This document shows, piece by piece, positions 15,537 to 23,416 of a stretch of DNA of 43,736 nt. Position numbers and translations under genes: made by a program. Every line of letters begins with the position of its first letter. The stretch's first letter is position 1. The DNA is from Geobacteraceae bacterium. GTDB taxonomy: Bacteria > Desulfobacterota > Desulfuromonadia > Geobacterales > Geobacteraceae. The DNA lies in assembly GCA_024281055.1 (NCBI GenBank), contig JAMXLF010000028.1, positions 1 to 43,736 on the forward strand, written 5' to 3'. Below the pieces are notes generated by a model that had not been told where the DNA came from, searched no databases, and saw nothing but the letters and a program-made list of their open reading frames with translations.

Positions 15537-17798
15537 CTAGAGCATGTCAACCGGGTCGACGTCGATGGCGAGGCGCACGGTGGCCGGAGGGCGGACTTCG
15601 GCGCGGAAGCGGGCGAGGAGCCGGTGCAGGTCGGCACGGTTGGCCGCCTTCAGGAGGAGCTGCCAGCGGTGGCGGCCGCGAACCTTGGCCAGGGGTGCCG
15701 GGGCCGGGCCGAGTATCTCCACCCGGTGTCGGTGCTCGCGCTTGAGCCTCTGCAGGAGTATGGCGGCGGCATCGGCTGCCGATTCCGTCGCGGCCGCCGC
15801 GGTGCCCGAGAGGGTAATCCCGGCAAGGTGGGCGAAGGGGGGGTAGCCGAGCTCCTCACGGCAGGCGAGCTCCTCGCGGCAGAAGGCTTCGAACTCGTGG
15901 GCCGCGGCGCGGCTGACGGCGTAGTGGTCCGGGGCCAGGGTCTGGATGAGGACGCGACCCGGCTGGTCGCCCCTGCCGGCCCGTCCCATCACCTGGGCGA
16001 TCAACTGGAAAGTCCGCTCGGCGGCCCGGAAATCGGGGAGATTGAGGGCTGCGTCGGCGGAAACCACCCCCACCAGGGTGACGCCGGGGAAGTCGTGCCC
16101 CTTGGCGATCATCTGGGTGCCGATGAGGATGTCGAGGCTCCCCTCCTCAACTCCCTTGAGGAGGCGGGCATGTCCCCCCCGGCCGCGGGTGGTGTCCCGA
16201 TCCATGCGCGCCACCCGGGCGTCGGGTAGCAGGGCCCGAACCTCCTCCTCGACCCGCTCGGTCCCCCGGCCGAGGAGGCCGATATCGGGGCTCGTGCAGC
16301 CGGGGCATACGGACGGGGCGGGAATGGCATAGTCGCAGTAGTGGCAGAAGTGGCGCTGGCGGTTTCTATGGAAGGTGAGGGTGACCGCGCAATTGGGGCA
16401 GCGCAGGACAAAACCGCACTCCTGGCAGATGAGGTAAGTGGCGTAGCCTCGCCGATTGAGGAAGAGGAGGGTCTGCCCCCCGGCGGCCAGATTCTCCGCA
16501 AGGGCGGCGGCAAGCTCCGGGGCGAAGGTGTCCCCCTTGCGGTGGCGCATGTCGATGAGCTCAGTCCGGGGCATGGGAAGCTCCCGCACCCGCTCGGGGA
16601 GGGTGAGGAGGGTGAGCTTCCCGGCCTGCGCCGCGTGCCAGGTGGTGACGAGCGGGGTGGCCGAGCCGAGGACGACCACTGCCTTTTCCATCTTTCCCCG
16701 CACCAGTGCCAGGTCCCGGGCGTTGTAGCGCAGCCCCTCCGACTGCTTGTAGGAGCCCTCGTGCTCCTCATCCACGACGATCATACCGAGCCCCTCGATG
16801 GGGGCGAAGATGGCGGAGCGGGCGCCGATGGCGATGGTCACCTCGCCGCGCCGGATGCGGCGCCACTCGTCGAAGCGTTCCCCGTCGGAGAGGCCGCTGT
16901 GGAGGACCGCGATGCCGCAGGAAAATCTCCGCTTGAAGCGGCGGACGAGCTGCGGGGTAAGGGCGATCTCGGGGACGAGGACAAGGGCGGTCCTCCCACG
17001 GGCGACCGCGTAGGCTATGGCCTGCAGATAGACCTCGGTCTTACCGCTCCCGGTGACGCCGTGGAGGAGGAAGGGGGCAAACTTCCCGCCGGTCATGGCC
17101 TCGGTGAGGCTGGCGAGCGCCACGGCCTGGGCGTGGTTCAGGGGCAGCGGCGCGTCGTGCTCGAACACCTCCTCCCGGAAGGGGTCGCGGTAAACCTCCC
17201 GCTCCTCCATCTCGGCGAGCCCCAGCTCCACCAGCCGGGTGAGCTGCGGCGCGCTCCCCCCGAAGCGGCTCCGGATAAGCTCCGCCGATGCCTCGCCGGC
17301 GTCCCGCAGCAGGTCGAGGATCTCCTTCCCCTTGCCGCGGGGTGGCTGCGTTCCCGCCGGCGGCGCGAGCGGCCGGTAGAAGCGGCCGGTCTTCACTTTC
17401 CTGCCGCCGGTCAGCACCTCATCCTTCGCCGCGTCCGCCTGGGTCCCGGCGTCCCGCTTGCGGCTTGCCACGTTGATCCCGGCGGGAAGCGCCGTCTTGA
17501 TCACCTCCCCCAAGGGGTGAAGGTAGTAGCAGGCGACCCAGCGGAAGAACTCCAGCTCTGCAGCGGTGAAGAGGGGCTCCGGGTCGAGGACGTCGACGAT
17601 CTCCTTCAGCTCCTCACTGCTTGCTGCCACGGGGCCGAGGACGTATCCGGTCACTTTGCGCCTGCCGAAGGGGACGAGGACGCGCACACCGGTCGCGACG
17701 CGGGGGGCGAGGTCCGGCGGGACCGCGTAGTGGAAGGTCGCGTCCAGGGGGAGCGCCACCGCAACCTCGATGATTATTGGGGGGGTCGGTTCGGTCAT
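15537..17798 (-). CDS. priA: primosomal protein N' (replication restart helicase)
   Basis: ATP-dependent 3'-5' helicase that recognises stalled forks and reloads the replisome. 753 residues from the ATG at 17798 (MTEPTPPIIIEV); a TTG 13 codons upstream is the alternative. The N-terminal 3'-DNA-binding domain (LPLDATFHYAVP...VLVPFGRRKVTGYV) is followed by Walker A GVTGSGKTEVYL near 250 and the DEEHEGSYKQ box near 340. Then come the zinc-binding cysteine pairs CQECGFVLRCPNC and CHYCDY...CPGC (about 455-500), and GTQMIAKGHDFPGVTLVG. It ends in the usual IDVDPVDML. No clear ribosome site. Transcribed divergently from the HAD gene. Confidence 0.95.
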   Translation of the reverse strand: MTEPTPPIIIEVAVALPLDATFHYAVPPDLAPRVATGVRVLVPFGRRKVTGYVLGPVAASSEELKEIVDVLDPEPLFTAAELEFFRWVACYYLHPLGEVIKTALPAGINVASRKRDAGTQADAAKDEVLTGGRKVKTGRFYRPLAPPAGTQPPRGKGKEILDLLRDAGEASAELIRSRFGGSAPQLTRLVELGLAEMEEREVYRDPFREEVFEHDAPLPLNHAQAVALASLTEAMTGGKFAPFLLHGVTGSGKTEVYLQAIAYAVARGRTALVLVPEIALTPQLVRRFKRRFSCGIAVLHSGLSDGERFDEWRRIRRGEVTIAIGARSAIFAPIEGLGMIVVDEEHEGSYKQSEGLRYNARDLALVRGKMEKAVVVLGSATPLVTTWHAAQAGKLTLLTLPERVRELPMPRTELIDMRHRKGDTFAPELAAALAENLAAGGQTLLFLNRRGYATYLICQECGFVLRCPNCAVTLTFHRNRQRHFCHYCDYAIPAPSVCPGCTSPDIGLLGRGTERVEEEVRALLPDARVARMDRDTTRGRGGHARLLKGVEEGSLDILIGTQMIAKGHDFPGVTLVGVVSADAALNLPDFRAAERTFQLIAQVMGRAGRGDQPGRVLIQTLAPDHYAVSRAAAHEFEAFCREELACREELGYPPFAHLAGITLSGTAAAATESAADAAAILLQRLKREHRHRVEILGPAPAPLAKVRGRHRWQLLLKAANRADLHRLLARFRAEVRPPATVRLAIDVDPVDML

Positions 17799-17891
17799 GA
17801 CAGGGGAGATTATGGGGCTTCCCCGCTGAGGTGTCAAATTGAAAAAACCTTCACTTTACAAGCGAGGGAGTGCTGGCATATAAAGGAACGT

Positions 17892-18518
17892 ATGGCGGCA
17901 GAAAGGGACATAGCGGGGGTTCTCGCCCGGAAATTCTGGGTCTTCGACCTGGATGGGACGCTCACCCTTCCGGTGCACGACTTTGCCCGGATCCGCGCCG
18001 CCCTCGGCATCCCGGATGGGGCGGACATCCTCGGCCATCTGTCCGAGCTCCCGGCGGTGGAGGCGCAGCTCCTCCACGAGCGGCTCGACGGCATCGAGCG
18101 GGAACTCGTCACCGAGACCGGGCCCGCGCCGGGGGCTGTGGCTCTCGTGGAGCTTCTCGCCCTGCGGGGGTGCCGCCTGGGGATCCTCACCCGGAACACA
18201 CGGGAGATCGCCGTGGAGACCCTGGCGCACATCGGCCTCGGCTCCTTTTTCACCCGGGAGTGCATCCTCGGCCGCGCCGAGGCCCCGCCGAAGCCCGATC
18301 CTGAGGGGATCTACCTGCTCGCCCGGCTCTGGAGGGCGCAGCCGACGGAGCTCGTTATGGCGGGGGACTACCTGTATGACCTCCAGGCCGGCCAGGCGGC
18401 CGGCGCCGCCACCATCCATGTCCACGGGAGCCGGGAGCGGCGCTGGCCGGAGTGGACCGATCTCTGCGTCACGTCGCTGGCTGAGCTGGCCGAGATGGTG
18501 CAGGCCGTGGCTGGCTAA
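17892..18518 (+). CDS. HAD-superfamily hydrolase (phosphoglycolate-phosphatase-like)
   Basis: 208-residue cytoplasmic phosphatase. All four HAD motifs are present: DLDGTLT near residue 22 (nucleophile Asp), LTRNTRE (motif II Thr), the lysine in PPKPDP, and the acidic GDYLYDLQAG. The helical cap between motifs I and II is about 80 residues, type C1 as in Gph/YjjG-like enzymes. The ATG at 17892 with AAGGA 5 nt upstream is chosen over a much longer open frame that is antisense to priA. A TATAAA box at about 17879 is so close to the ATG that it may give a very short leader. Substrate cannot be told; a 2-phosphoglycolate or nucleotide role is only by family. Confidence 0.88.
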   Translation: MAAERDIAGVLARKFWVFDLDGTLTLPVHDFARIRAALGIPDGADILGHLSELPAVEAQLLHERLDGIERELVTETGPAPGAVALVELLALRGCRLGILTRNTREIAVETLAHIGLGSFFTRECILGRAEAPPKPDPEGIYLLARLWRAQPTELVMAGDYLYDLQAGQAAGAATIHVHGSRERRWPEWTDLCVTSLAELAEMVQAVAG

Positions 18519-18525
18519 AAGCCCG

Positions 18526-18573
18526 TTGACAAAATAGAGCATATACACTAGTTTAGAGTATACGCTCTATTTT
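18526..18573 (+). promoter_or_regulatory. promoter overlapped by a long palindromic operator
   Basis: TTGACA at 18526-18531, then a near-perfect palindrome centred on 18552 (18531-18573). Its half-sites ATAGAGCATATAC and GTATACGCTCTAT differ at one base, and an inner CTA...TAG pair extends the symmetry. The palindrome covers the spacer and -10 region (TAGTTT after 17 nt). It stands 17 nt before the start of an operon that includes a TetR gene, so it is the obvious operator for that protein. It could also fold as a weak AT-rich terminator for the HAD gene, since T residues follow. Confidence 0.7.
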
Positions 18574-18589
18574 TTTGCGGAGGTTGGCC

Positions 18590-19948
18590 ATGAAAATCCT
18601 GCTGATCCAACCGTACAGTTCGTCCGACCTGATGGACCGGGTCTACCTGTTCGAACCGCTGGCCCTGGAATACCTGGGTGCCGGAGCAAAGCTCGACGGC
18701 CACGACGTCCGGCTTCTGGACGCCCGGATCGACCGCGATATCGAGGGCGCGGTCAGGATGTTCCGGCCGGAGGTCGTCGGCATTACCGGTTTTACCAGCC
18801 ACGTGAACATCATCAAGGCCATTGCCGGTCAGGTGAAGGGGATCGACCGGAAAGCGGCGGTGATCGTCGGCGGCCATCATGCCACCGTCCGGCCCGACGA
18901 CTTCAACGATCCCCGGGTCGATTATGTCGTTATCGGCGAAGGGGTATTCACCTTGCGGGAGCTGTTGCGGGTCATTGCCGGCACGATGGAGCTGCGGCTG
19001 GTGCGCGGGGTCGCCGTGCCGTCGCCGGAAGGGCTGCGCATGACCTCCCCGCGCCCGTACACGCCGCTGGACGAGCTCCCCGTTCCCGACCGGAGCCTGA
19101 CGGCCTGCTACCGCCACCGCTATTTCAGCGAGTGGTTCAAGCCCCTCGCCTCCATCCGGACCTCGCTCGGCTGCACGGCCCGCTGCACCTTCTGTGCCCT
19201 CTGGGGGATTACGGACGGGAAATACCTGCGCCGCGACCCGGAACGGGTGCTGGAGGAGCTGCGCGGGATCGCGGAGGAGAACGTTTTCTTCTGCGACGAC
19301 GAGTCCATGTGCGACACGAAACGGATGGAGCGGCTGGCGGAGCTGATCGAGGCGGCCGGGATCAGGAAGAACTATTTCCTCTACGGCCGGGTCGATACCA
19401 TCGTCCGTCACCCGGAGCTCTTCGCCACGTGGCGAAAAATCGGCCTCTCCCAGGTCTTCGTCGGCATGGAGGATTTCTCCGATGCCAGGCTCGCGGCGAT
19501 GAAGAAGGGGGTGACGGTTGCCCAGCAGGAAGAGGCCGCCCGGATTCTGGACCGCCTGGGAATCATGATGTATGCGTCGTTCATGGTCGATCCGGACTAC
19601 TCGAAGGAGGATTTTGCCTCGTTGAAGAGCTACATCAGGAAGCTGAAGCTGAAATACGCCACCTTCACGGTCATGACCCCGCTGCCGGGAACGGCGCTGC
19701 ACGAATCGGTCAAGGAGCGGCTCCTGGCCCAAAAGCCGGAACTGTACGACATGCTGCATGCCCTGGTGCCGACCCGGCTGCCGCTGCCGGAGTTTTACCG
19801 GGAGATGGCAACGCTCTACAGGACGGCGGTGCCGCTTTACCGTGTCCTTCCCACGCTGTGCCGCTTCGGCCTGCACGGCATGCAGCTGAGGGTGAGGCTC
19901 TTCGGCGAATTCCTCAAGCGGGTGCAGACGTTCCACCTGGAGTATTGA
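18590..19948 (+). CDS. B12-binding-domain radical SAM protein (class B methylase-like)
   Basis: 452 residues from the ATG at 18590 (MKILLIQPYSSS) with GGAGG upstream. The N-terminal cobalamin-binding-like domain (about 1-150) has the typical FEPLALEYLGAGAKLDGHDVRLLD start and GGHHATVRPDDF. The radical SAM core follows with CTARCTFC at about 195-202 (CxxxCxxC, [4Fe-4S]). The C-terminal 100 residues include MTPLPGTALHE. The overall plan and the N-terminal motifs resemble hopanoid C-2/C-3 methylases (HpnP/HpnR) and related methyltransferases, but the substrate cannot be assigned from sequence alone. It heads an operon with TetR, a GT1 glycosyltransferase and a flavoprotein, which points to a modified lipid or secondary metabolite. 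Confidence 0.85.
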   Translation: MKILLIQPYSSSDLMDRVYLFEPLALEYLGAGAKLDGHDVRLLDARIDRDIEGAVRMFRPEVVGITGFTSHVNIIKAIAGQVKGIDRKAAVIVGGHHATVRPDDFNDPRVDYVVIGEGVFTLRELLRVIAGTMELRLVRGVAVPSPEGLRMTSPRPYTPLDELPVPDRSLTACYRHRYFSEWFKPLASIRTSLGCTARCTFCALWGITDGKYLRRDPERVLEELRGIAEENVFFCDDESMCDTKRMERLAELIEAAGIRKNYFLYGRVDTIVRHPELFATWRKIGLSQVFVGMEDFSDARLAAMKKGVTVAQQEEAARILDRLGIMMYASFMVDPDYSKEDFASLKSYIRKLKLKYATFTVMTPLPGTALHESVKERLLAQKPELYDMLHALVPTRLPLPEFYREMATLYRTAVPLYRVLPTLCRFGLHGMQLRVRLFGEFLKRVQTFHLEY

Positions 19949-19949
19949 C

Positions 19950-20591
19950 GTGTCCAAGGCAGACCGCACCAAGAGCAGGATTCTTGAAACCGCCATCGAA
20001 CTCTTTAACGACAGGGGGACGAAGGCGGTCACCACCAACCATATCGCCGCGGCCCTGGGAATCAGCCCCGGCAACCTCTATTACCATTTCCGCAACAAGG
20101 AAGAGATCATCCGGGCGATTTTCGTCCAGATGCACGAGGTGGGGGTGAGCGAGTACCGGGAGATCAACGACCCGCGAGGGCCCGGCAACGCCGCCAGCAT
20201 GGAGGAGACCTTCCTGATGATCCAGCGCTTCAACTGGCGCTACCGCTTTTTCAAGCGGGAACTGGCGGCGCTGGTGCAGAGCGACCCGGAGCTGAAGGCG
20301 CTGTTCGTCGCCTCGCACCGGGAGCACCTGGCCATGGTACGGCAGGCCATCGACGCGAGTATCGAGCAGGGCTTTTTCCGGGAGATCCCGCTCCATCTGC
20401 GGGAGCTGCTGACGGAGCAGATCTGGCTGATGGCGCTGTTCTGGCTCAACTACCTGGAGGTGGGGGGGGAAGAGGTGACCGAGGCGACCCTTGCGCGCGG
20501 CAACGAAATCCTGCGCACCATGATGCTGCCCTACCTCTCCGAAAGTGCACTGCGGTCTGTCATGCAAGGAAGTGGGGTGCACACCCTGTGA
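19950..20591 (+). CDS. TetR/AcrR-family transcriptional regulator
   Basis: 213 residues, GTG start at 19950 one base after the previous stop, GGAG 8 nt upstream. The N-terminal helix-turn-helix is classical: RILETAIELFNDRGTKAVTTNHIAAALGISPGNLYYHFRNKEEIIRAIF. The C-terminal ligand domain has FNWRYRFFKRELAALVQSDPEL, like the TetR subgroup with a repressor C-terminal domain near acyl-CoA or lipid genes. It overlaps the glycosyltransferase start by 4 nt, so the two are translationally coupled. The palindrome at 18531-18573 upstream of the operon is its likely binding site, giving autoregulation. The ligand is unknown. Confidence 0.92.
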   Translation: MSKADRTKSRILETAIELFNDRGTKAVTTNHIAAALGISPGNLYYHFRNKEEIIRAIFVQMHEVGVSEYREINDPRGPGNAASMEETFLMIQRFNWRYRFFKRELAALVQSDPELKALFVASHREHLAMVRQAIDASIEQGFFREIPLHLRELLTEQIWLMALFWLNYLEVGGEEVTEATLARGNEILRTMMLPYLSESALRSVMQGSGVHTL

Positions 20592-21883
20592 GCCGCTTTC
20601 TCTTTACGACGTTCGGATCGTTGGGGGATCTCCACCCCTATGTGGCCATCTCCCGGGCCCTGATCGAACGGGGCCACACAGCCGTGATTGCCACGTCCGG
20701 GGATTATCGCGATCAGGTGCAGGGGGCGGGCGTGGAGTTTGCGACAGCCGGTCCGGGCCTGGAGGAGCTGGGCGACTACCGTACCCAGGTCACGCGAATC
20801 TTCGATGTGCGGCAGGGACCGGAATATCTCTTCCGCACCATGATCATGCCGTACCTGCGGCCGACATACCACCAGCTGCTTGAGGCGGCCGACGGCGCGG
20901 ACCTCCTGGTCTCGCACCCTCTCGCGGTTACGCTCCCGCTGGTGGCACAGCGACGCCAGGTGCCCTGGGTCTCGACCGTCCTCGCGCCCATGAGCTTCTT
21001 TTCGTGCTACGATCCGCCCCTCCTGGCTGCCGCGCCATTCCTGCCCCGGTTGCGGCGGACCTTCGGGCTGACTCCCCTTCGGCTCTTTTTCACCATCGTC
21101 AAACGGGGCGCGCGGAGCTGGGAGGAGCCGTTGCGGGAATTCCGCGCGGAGCTCGGCCTGCCGCCGACCGACCAACTGGCAATCTTCGAGGGCCAATTTT
21201 CGCCATTTCGAACCCTGGCGCTCTTCGATTCCCTCCTGGCGCAACCTCAGCCCGACTGGCCCGCCAATACCCGCATCTGCAATACTCCCGTCTTCGACGG
21301 GGTCTCTGAAGAACAAGGCATGTTGAAGGAATTGGAGGAATTCCTCGCCGCAGGAGAGCCTCCCGTCGTTTTTGCCCTCGGTTCGTCGGTGGTATGGATT
21401 GCTGAGGACTTCTGGGAGAAAGCGGTCGAGGCCGTGCGGCTTCTTGGGCGGCGGGCGGTGCTGCTTACCGGGCCGACAACGCTGCCGTCGCTGCCGGAAA
21501 CGGTCAGGGCCTTCCCGTATGTCCCCTATTCAGCGATCTTTCCGCGTGCAGCGGCGATCGTGCACCAGGCGGGCATCGGCACGCTGGCGCAGGCGTTGCG
21601 CGCCGGTCGCCCCCAATTGCTTCTCCCCGTGGCGTTCGACCAGCCTGATAATGCGCACCGTGCGGCCGGCCTCGGGCTCGGGCGAGTCGTCCCCTTCTGC
21701 AAGATTACTGCCGGCCGGCTGGCCGACGAGCTCGCAAAGCTCCTCGGCAATTCCGGCTATGCCGATGCGGCTCGTGCCGTGTCGCGAGATCTGGCGGGAA
21801 CCGATGGTGCGGCGTGCGCCGCCGATGAACTGATTGCCTGTCTGCACGGAGGGGAGGACCCACGAGCGGGACGAGTAGAATGA
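20588..21883 (+). CDS. GT1-family glycosyltransferase (UGT/rhamnosyltransferase-like)
   Basis: 431 residues, GTG start overlapping the TetR stop (GTGA). The N-terminal acceptor domain opens with the GT-B start MSRFLFTTFGSLGDLHPYVAISRALIERGH. The C-terminal nucleotide-sugar domain has VVFALGSSVV and the family signature HQAGIGTLAQALRAGRPQLLLPVAFDQPDNA near residues 325-360. This is the group containing sterol 3-beta-glucosyltransferase, RhlB and macrolide glycosyltransferases, all of which act on lipophilic acceptors. In this operon it would glycosylate the product of the radical SAM enzyme or a related lipid; this is inference. No transmembrane segment is seen, so it is cytoplasmic or peripheral. 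Confidence 0.9.
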   Translation: MSRFLFTTFGSLGDLHPYVAISRALIERGHTAVIATSGDYRDQVQGAGVEFATAGPGLEELGDYRTQVTRIFDVRQGPEYLFRTMIMPYLRPTYHQLLEAADGADLLVSHPLAVTLPLVAQRRQVPWVSTVLAPMSFFSCYDPPLLAAAPFLPRLRRTFGLTPLRLFFTIVKRGARSWEEPLREFRAELGLPPTDQLAIFEGQFSPFRTLALFDSLLAQPQPDWPANTRICNTPVFDGVSEEQGMLKELEEFLAAGEPPVVFALGSSVVWIAEDFWEKAVEAVRLLGRRAVLLTGPTTLPSLPETVRAFPYVPYSAIFPRAAAIVHQAGIGTLAQALRAGRPQLLLPVAFDQPDNAHRAAGLGLGRVVPFCKITAGRLADELAKLLGNSGYADAARAVSRDLAGTDGAACAADELIACLHGGEDPRAGRVE

Positions 21884-21904
21884 CCGATGGAGGAGATGAC
21901 GAGG

Positions 21905-22489
21905 ATGATCCTCATACTCAATGGCAGTCCCAGGAAGCATGGTGTGACATCGACGCTCCTCAGGATTATAGCGGATGAAGCACGCTCTGCCGGCGCCGAA
22001 GTGGAGTGGGTCGATGTCAACAACCTTTCGATAAGGCCGTGTATCGGGTGTCTGCAATGCAGGCCCGACAAAGAGTGCATTCTTCCGAAAGACGACGCGC
22101 AGCGTATAGGAGAGCTGATAGAACGCTGCTCAGGTCTGGTGGTGGGCACCCCTACCTATTGGGGCAACATGACCGGGCCGTTGAAGCTCCTCTTCGACCG
22201 GATTGTTCCTACCTTTGAGTACTGTGTGCCCTATGAAAAGCGCTTTCCAAGGCCGAAGCACAAGGGTAAGAAGGCGGCAATCGTTACCGCCTCCCTGGCA
22301 CCGTTTCCCTTCAACCAACTCCCCTCGCAGGCCCGCGGGGCACTTCGCGCCGTCAAGATTGTCCTGAACGCTGCCGGCTTTGATATCAGGAGCCAGATCA
22401 ACGTCCCGCTACCCCCGGACCCAGCACGCATTGGGAACCGATGGCTGATAAAAGCCAGAAAGCTGGGAAGGGAAATAGGATCCTGGTAA
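21905..22489 (+). CDS. flavodoxin-fold iron-sulfur flavoprotein / NADPH-dependent FMN reductase
   Basis: About 194 residues from the ATG at 21905 (MILILNGSPRKHGVTS), with GGAGGAG 9 nt upstream; two upstream ATGs at 21887 and 21896 overlap that site. The FMN phosphate loop NGSPRKHGVTSTLL is followed by a compact cysteine motif CIGCLQCRPDKEC near residues 45-60, as in iron-sulfur flavoproteins of the Isf group. GTPTYWGNMTGPLKLLFDR is the second flavin loop. Same strand, 21 nt after the glycosyltransferase, so probably the last gene of the operon. It may provide reducing equivalents for the radical SAM/B12 enzyme; this is inference. Confidence 0.85.
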   Translation: MILILNGSPRKHGVTSTLLRIIADEARSAGAEVEWVDVNNLSIRPCIGCLQCRPDKECILPKDDAQRIGELIERCSGLVVGTPTYWGNMTGPLKLLFDRIVPTFEYCVPYEKRFPRPKHKGKKAAIVTASLAPFPFNQLPSQARGALRAVKIVLNAAGFDIRSQINVPLPPDPARIGNRWLIKARKLGREIGSW

Positions 22490-22498
22490 GATCGTTGA

Positions 22499-22624
22499 TT
22501 GGCGCTGGTCAGAGCACGGCAGGAGGAGATCGAGAAGGACCGGGGGAACCCGACCCTGGAAACGCTGGAGAAGATCGCCCGGCCGTTCGGGCTGAAGGTG
22601 GGGTTTGTGCGGGAGCGACGGTAA
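22499..22624 (+). pseudogene. remnant of an XRE-type helix-turn-helix gene
   Basis: A 41-codon tail of a HigA/XRE-like regulator or antitoxin: RQEEIEKDRGNPTLETLEKI then ARPFGLKVGFVRERR and a TAA stop. This matches the last helices of such proteins, where the recognition helix and N-terminal half should precede. A TGA at 22496-22498 closes the frame upstream and the neighbouring sequence encodes the end of the flavoprotein, so the front half is deleted. Confidence 0.7.
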
Positions 22625-22643
22625 GCCGGGCTTTTTGACACAT

Positions 22644-22805
22644 GCCCGCCCGCACCGCAACTGCCTCACCCTCGACACTGCCGCCGAGGCCCTCGGCATC
22701 AGCCGGCGCATGCTCGCCTACTACCGGAGCGGCTAAAAACCGATCCCCCGCCATATCTGGCTGGCCTGCGTTGGGTGGGAAACCGAACGGCACAAGGCGG
22801 CCTAA
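22644..22805 (+). pseudogene. remnant of a second helix-turn-helix gene with an internal stop
   Basis: Frame reads HRNCLTLDTAAEALGISRRM, then LAYYRSG, a TAA at 22734-22736, and KPIPRHIWLACVGWETERHK to a final TAA. LDTAAEALGISRRMLAYYRSG is an evident DNA-binding helix-turn-helix. In relatives RSGEKPIPR is continuous, so the TAA looks like a GAA-to-TAA change. The 5' part is missing. The final TAA is the first triplet of the G-rich repeat at 22803. Confidence 0.7.
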
Positions 22806-22837
22806 CCCCCCTCAGTCCCCCCTTGTCAGGGGGGAGG
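22803..22837. repeat. G-rich palindrome, B arm
   Basis: TAACCCCCCTCAGTCCCCCC followed by TTGTCAGGGGGG. It is the reverse complement of the B' arm at 9323-9353 and pairs with the A' arm at 22907-22946 to make one composite element. Confidence 0.75.
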
Positions 22838-22847
22838 AGTTCGCGCA

Positions 22848-23342
22848 ATGGTGGAAGAAGAGTTTGCGGAAAGTGCAAATTTGGAAATGCCTCAGAAGGA
22901 CGTAACACCCTCCCCTGACAAGGGGAGGGCTGGGGAGGGGTTTGAAGGCAGTGAGGGGTTTGAATCCGGGGAGCGACTGGGGGTAGCCTTTCTCCCCTAT
23001 AACAAGAGCCTCGTCCATGTTGCAAGAGAAAACCGGAACAACCCCACCAAGGCCGAATGCCGGATATGGAACGAAGTGCTGCGAATGCGGCGGTTTGCCC
23101 GCTACAAATTCCTGCGTCAGAAACCGATCGAAAATTTCATAGTCGATTTTTACTGCTCGGAACTGGGGCTGGTGATTGAAATAGACGGTGACAGCCATGC
23201 CGGGACCGTCGAGTATGACGAGGAGCGGACCAGGAGTCTCGAAAAGTATGGTCTGAAAGTTGTTCGCTATACAAACGAAGAGGTCATGAGCAACATTGAT
23301 GGTGTTTTTGAAGACCTTTACCACAAAATAGGAAAGATTTAA
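22848..23342 (+). CDS. DUF559 (Vsr-like PD-(D/E)XK) nuclease-domain protein
   Basis: The C-terminal 115 residues are a clear DUF559 domain: LPYNKSLVHVARENRNNPTK, AECRIWNEVLRMRRFARYKF, RQKPIENFIVDFYCSELGLVIEIDGDSH, then EKYGLKVVRYTNEEV. The acidic residues in AE, VDF and EIDGD fit the Vsr/very-short-patch-repair-like nuclease core. The N-terminal 55 residues are read from the spacer and A' arm of the G-rich palindrome (PSPDKGRAGEGFEG), so the true start is uncertain: the ATG at 22848 lies in the spacer and no ATG is near the domain start. Function is unproven; a link with the repeat family is proposed below. Confidence 0.8.
   Translation: MVEEEFAESANLEMPQKDVTPSPDKGRAGEGFEGSEGFESGERLGVAFLPYNKSLVHVARENRNNPTKAECRIWNEVLRMRRFARYKFLRQKPIENFIVDFYCSELGLVIEIDGDSHAGTVEYDEERTRSLEKYGLKVVRYTNEEVMSNIDGVFEDLYHKIGKI
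22907..22946. repeat. G-rich palindrome, A' arm, inside the DUF559 5' end
   Basis: ACCCTCCCCTGACAAGGGGA followed by GGGCTGGGGAGGGGTTTGAA. Reverse complement of the A arm at 9275-9310 (both share the TTCAAACCCCTCC outer end). With 22803-22837 it forms the same composite as at 9275-9353, in opposite orientation and with a spacer of about 70 nt instead of 12. Confidence 0.75.
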
Positions 23343-23416
23343 GAAAGGATAAGCGCTTAAAGTTTCTTAGCGCGTTTCGTTAAGAAGGGAAAGTTTCGTA
23401 AGAAGAGGAGCAACCA

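Noticed and set aside
16341-17891. 500-codon upstream extension of the HAD gene
   Set aside because: Antisense to priA and not HAD-like; a good start with ribosome site exists at 17892.
18531-18573. Palindrome as only a terminator of the HAD gene
   Set aside because: It overlaps a TTGACA promoter box, is AT-rich, and lies before an operon with its own TetR gene, so the operator reading is preferred, although a weak terminator effect is not excluded.
22642-22905. 87-codon plus-strand frame across the HTH remnant and palindrome
   Set aside because: It is an off-frame reading of the remnant continued through the repeat (PPQSPLVRGEE); no gene-like features.
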